From positions 6,199,409 through 6,263,408 of the forward strand of contig NC_085138.1 of assembly GCF_035046485.1 (NCBI RefSeq): a DNA stretch of 64,000 nucleotides, given 5' to 3'. Positions within the stretch are counted from its first letter, which is position 1, and each line of letters opens with the position of its first letter. This DNA is from Aedes albopictus. Lineage: Eukaryota; Arthropoda; Insecta; Diptera; Culicidae. Of the stretch, positions 60,525 through 64,000 are shown in pieces. The position numbers and the translations under genes are program-made. The notes beneath the pieces are model-generated. The model saw only the letters and a list, made by a program, of their open reading frames with translations, did not search any database and was not told where the DNA came from.

Positions 60525-61146
60525 ACTCGACTATCTCCGTCGCCAGCAGGCCTAGAACTGAACTCGATTCCACAATCGCACATGGTTATCTTCTTTTCAC
60601 AATCCAAACCCCCTTCGGATGGGATTAGATGAACATCTAACACATTGTCTGTTGTGCACATGTATGTCAAAGCGGGAGAGGAAGTTATTTTTAATTGTCG
60701 AGAGCTTCGGGCACTGCCTTCCAATCACTTATTGGTATGGCAATTAGTGTGCAGTCGGACTCTCGACGGGTCGGTGGATGTCAAAGCATTTTCAACAGTG
60801 TAATTTCCCACATGGCTTGGTCAGCCAAAGCAAAATCAAGAAATTGACATTTGTAAGGTGCTACGGTCACCCTTACCGTATTCGGTCGGCCGAGGACCGA
60901 CCCGTCGAGAGTCCGACTGCACACTAATTGCCATACCAATAAGTGATTGGAAGGCAGTGCCCGAAGCTCTCGACAATTAAAAATAACTTCCTCTCCCGCT
61001 TTGACATACATGTGCACAACAGACAATGTGTTAGATGTTCATCTAATCCCATCCGAAGGGGGTTTGGATTGTGAAAAGAAGATAACCATGTGCGATTGTG
61101 GAATCGAGTTCAGTTCTAGGCCTGCTGGCGACGGAGATAGTCGAGT

Positions 61147-61220
61147 GACTCCGTAGCTTGAAGGAATAGAAGCGCCCGTCTAGCGAATTGGGAGTCGTGA
61201 GTTCGAGTCTCACCGGAGTA
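61147..61220 (+). tRNA. tRNA-Ala(AGC)-like sequence, copy 3
   Basis: Plus-strand copy in the inverted half of the palindrome, same 74-nt sequence. A TTTT tract at 61231-61234 could end RNA polymerase III transcription 10 nt past the acceptor. Confidence 0.55.
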
Positions 61221-61657
61221 CGTGGATTTCTTTTCATAATTTCAAATCTCAATTTGTTCATCGAGCACATGTTCTGTTGTGCACATGGATGTCAAAGCAT
61301 TTTCAACAGTGTAATTTCCCACATGGCTTGGTCAGCCAAAGCAAAATCAAGAAATTGACATTTGTAAGGTGCTACGGTCACCCTTACCGTATTCGGTCGG
61401 CCGAGGACCGACCCGTCGAGAGTCCGACTGCACACTAATTGCCATACCAATAAGTGATTGGAAGGCAGTGCCCGAAGCTCTCGACAATTAAAAATAACTT
61501 CCTCTCCCGCTTTGACATACATGTGCACAACAGACAATGTGTTAGATGTTCATCTAATCCCATCCGAAGGGGGTTTGGATTGTGAAAAGAAGATAACCAT
61601 GTGCGATTGTGGAATCGAGTTCAGTTCTAGGCCTGCTGGCGACGGAGATAGTCGAGT

Positions 61658-61731
61658 GACTCCGTAGCTTGAAGGAATAGAAGCGCCCGTCTAGCGAATT
61701 GGGAGTCGTGAGTTCGAGTCTCACCGGAGTA
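61658..61731 (+). tRNA. tRNA-Ala(AGC)-like sequence, copy 4
   Basis: Identical to copy 3 and 511 bp downstream on the plus strand. Its TTTT terminator-like run is at 61742-61745. Confidence 0.55.
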
Positions 61732-61959
61732 CGTGGATTTCTTTTCATAATTTCAAATCTCAATTTGTTCATCGAGCACATGTTCTGTTGTGCACATGGA
61801 TGTCAAAGCATTTTCAACAGTGATGTTTATTTTTATTTTGCAGTGCTAGAATATAGATATTGACTGATACACTGTCATGAAAAAATAGTCATATATATCC
61901 CATATTTAGCGTGTAATAGTGCCTTGAACTTTTCGCATTTTTTCCTGCCGCACCCTGTA

Positions 61960-63150
61960 GAACCTCGGAATAGTTTTCTGATTGAATGATTGGACAGTTT
62001 CAGGGTGAAATATATGGGCGAAAAGTTAGGAGAATTTCTAAATTGAATCCCAGGAAGGAATCTTGGAGAAATCCTTGAAGAATCCTGAGAGAAACCACCG
62101 AAGGAATCCCGGAAATAATCCTCGAAAGAAACCTGTTAGGATTCGTGAAGAGATGTTAAGAGGACACACTTAAGCTATCCCGGGTGCAACCCCTGGAGGA
62201 AGATTCCCTGTAGAATTCCCAGAAGGAATTCTTGCAAATTTCAGAAAAAATTCCCTGAAGTAATCTCGTAGAGAATTCCTGATGAAGTCCGTAAAGAAAC
62301 CACGGAAGGAATCCCTTTAAAAAACCACAGAGAAACACTGATAGAGTTCTTAAAGAAGTCTCGGACGCTCGACAGGAATCCCTGAAAGAATAGTCGAAGA
62401 AACTCCGGGAGGAATTATTGGAGTAATTCCCTGAGGAATGCTGATAAATCTTAAGTGTCTTTAAAGGGACTCCAGCAGAAATCCTGGCACGAACAGCTAA
62501 AAGAATTCCGCCAAGATTCCCTGAAGAAATTTTCAAATGAAAACCAGATGTAATCCCTGAATGTATCCTAGTAGAAACCCCTAAAGCGATCCGCCCGAAA
62601 TCCCTAAAAGAATCCCGGAAGTATTCTCTACAAGAATTCTGGAAGGAATGTCTGGAAGAATCCTGAGAGGAAACAAAGAAGAACTCCCAGGAGGTATCCC
62701 TGATAAAATCCCGTAAAGAATTGTTCAACAAATACCGCTAGGATTCCTGGCACGTATACCTAGAAAAATTCCACCAGGATTCTCTGCAGCAATCTTTGCA
62801 AGAATACCAGAAATCCAGCAAGAATCCTTGAAGGAATGCTGGCTAGAATTTCTTTAAAAAGTCCTGTAGAGAATACCTTATGTAATTGTTAGGAGAATTG
62901 CTGCAGAAAGCCCGACTGGAAGCTGAGCAGAAATCGCTGAAACAATCATAGAAGAAATCCCAGAAGCAATTTTTGAAGAAATTCTTGAAAAAACCCGGAA
63001 AGAATTTTTGAAGAAATTCTGTCATGAATGCCTTAAAGAATCCCTTTAGGATTGCCTGAAAAAATCTCGGCAGAAATCCATATCCTTTCATATTCTCAAA
63101 AATAATCTCTGTAGAAATCCTTGAAGGGATCCCAGAAGAAATTCCTACAG
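61960..63150. repeat. Duplication right flank and degenerate repeat
   Basis: 61960-62160 is the right flank of duplication copy 2, homologous to 56308-56500. Beyond it lies degenerate GGAATCCCTGAAGAAAT-type repeat. The 191-codon minus frame at 62156-62731 is a repeat artefact (SFRDFGR and SGITSGF-like low complexity). Confidence 0.6.
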
Positions 63151-63540
63151 TACAGCGGGTGAAGAATCGAGTATTTGAGAGTGAATCCTTCTATCTTATT
63201 ATCTTTCTGCCATCCTATTTGTCATACTTTCTATCGAACTATATTTTTATCTTCTATCATCCTGATTTCTTTCTTTATTCTTGCTATTTTTTGTCTTCCT
63301 TTCTCTTAACATCTCATTTTCCTATCCTAATAACTTTTTATTCTCTCATCTCTCTCTATTCACATCTTCGTGCCTTCTTCTTTGCTAAGCTTATTCCTTC
63401 TTATATTGTGTTCCTATGCTACCATCTCCCTATCTTGTTATCTTGTTATCATTTTTTAAATATTTTTTCGTTTATATTATTATTTTTTTGTATCTTATCT
63501 TTGATCTTATATTTAGCCTTTTCCAACTTCCGTTAAAGTC
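63151..63540. repeat. Pyrimidine-rich tract
   Basis: C/T-biased plus strand (TATCTTTC, CTTTCTTTATTC) without fixed period, much like 52961-53690. The 125-codon frame at 63159-63536 is a composition artefact rich in Phe, Leu, Ser and Tyr. Confidence 0.6.
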
Positions 63541-64000
63541 GTAAAATTTTCACACAATCCGAACACATCTCTTCACTCGGATCCCACCCCCCGAGACACC
63601 ACCGGGGATCAGAGTTCCGAGTCAGCAGAAACATTTAGATTGAACCTCCACAAAACGGAACTTTTCATCAGATTTACTAGCCGGCAGCGGCAGGTAGGTA
63701 GGTATCTCTCGGCACAGCCCAGTTCCACACAACTCGGCTCGGATTGGCTTGGGCCCCTTAGGAGGCAGAATGTAATATCCCATCCACATCCACACTCCGC
63801 AGCACAGTAGCAGTAGTAGTAGTTGTGAGGCAAAGACCGGAACGGAGTAAGATGAATCTGGCTGACTTTGTTGAAAGATATCTCTCGGTATCACCCGGAT
63901 CTGTGTGTGCGATGGAAATGGTTTTGGCTATGGCTGGCATGTGGCTCCGGGCATCACCAGAGCAGATAAATATGAATTTGTAGATTATTAAACGAATGTA
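63541..64000. other. GC-rich unique island at window end
   Basis: Non-repetitive GC-rich sequence with a short AGT trinucleotide run near 63807-63821. Overlapping short frames have no recognised domain. It may continue beyond the window. Confidence 0.4.

Larger units (their letters stand above)
59801..61822. repeat. Palindrome of four 511-bp tRNA-bearing units
   Basis: Two direct units (59801-60311 and 60312-60775, the second partial) are followed by an inverted pair (60776-61822, period also 511). The inverted-repeat arms are about 927 bp (59849-60775 and 60896-61822) around a 120-bp spacer. I see only one clear difference among the copies, near 60340. The whole block is bracketed by a 12-bp direct repeat ATGTTTATTTTT (59789-59800 and 61823-61834). 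Open frames of 69, 75 and 81 codons recur identically because the units are near-identical; none has a recognised domain. Confidence 0.85.
59328..61957. mobile_element. 2.63-kb TA element carrying the tRNA palindrome
   Basis: The ends are CAGTATGCGGCAGGAAAAAA and, read inward from the right, CAGGGTGCGGCAGGAAAAAA. Inverted homology covers about 27 bp, with TA outside (59326-59327 and 61958-61959). The empty paralogous site at 56306 confirms both boundaries. The original element is only about 0.6 kb (59328-59800 and 61823-61957); the rest is a secondary block. No transposase. Confidence 0.8.

Noticed and set aside
60134..61537. Identical 69-, 75- and 81-codon frames repeated in the palindrome
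   Set aside because: Recurrence is explained by the near-identity of the 511-bp units; the 69- and 75-codon frames overlap the tRNA-like sequence or its flank antisense, and no domain is recognisable.
59801..61822. CRISPR-like array
   Set aside because: The repeats are 511 bp and carry a tRNA-like sequence, there are no short spacers, and the context is eukaryotic.
62156..62731. 191-codon minus frame
   Set aside because: Lies in the degenerate repeat whose 12/15-nt spacing suppresses stops; the translation is low complexity.

Overview
This window looks like repeat-choked, gene-poor nuclear DNA from an Aedes-type mosquito. The basis is two copies of a tRNA-derived SINE that I recognise as Feilai-like, many TA-, TTAA- and TWA-flanked MITEs, a Penelope-like element, Tc1/mariner transposase relics, and kilobases of degenerate 12/15-nt repeats. 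There is no bacterial gene structure and I found no host protein-coding exon that I would defend. Two gaps of exactly 500 N (1523-2022 and 13415-13914) are scaffold gaps.

Layout. 1-620 is unique GC-rich DNA. 837-6790 is an 11-bp satellite split by a gap, with the two sides in opposite orientation. 6893-8983 is a 9-bp satellite with higher-order structure. 8984-10610 is non-repeated sequence. 10613-14586 is a nested transposon stack: an outer TA element carrying a 143-bp minisatellite, one MITE inserted in the minisatellite, and an IR/DR Tc1-like element with a decayed transposase inserted in another monomer. 14830-15980 is a second transposase relic, itself split by a MITE. 16116-20738 holds several MITEs and old dispersed repeats. 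21127-23371 is a Penelope-like element with GIY-YIG endonuclease remnants, 15-bp target-site duplications and two nested insertions. 25990-26970 is a GC-rich island. 27182-30295 is a 3.1-kb element with long terminal inverted repeats and a palindromic element inserted in one arm.

From 30.8 to 53 kb most of the sequence is degenerate GGAATTCCT-type repeat, studded with foldback MITEs, the two SINEs and a piggyBac-type MITE. GC-rich unique islands lie at 40.6-41.5 and 47.7-48.75 kb, the latter with a TATAAAA motif. 53.84-62.2 kb is a tandem segmental duplication of CCCTGAAAC-rich sequence. Its second copy carries a 2.63-kb TA-flanked element at 59328-61957. Inside that is a 2.0-kb palindrome of four nearly identical 511-bp units, each carrying a tRNA-Ala(AGC)-like sequence. 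The paralogous empty site of the 2.63-kb insertion survives at 56306-56307. The window ends in degenerate repeat, a pyrimidine-rich tract and a last GC-rich island.

The coding remnants (two DNA transposases, one Penelope endonuclease) are all broken. The GC-rich islands are the only plausible host regulatory or conserved DNA. The most unusual object is the tRNA-bearing palindrome.
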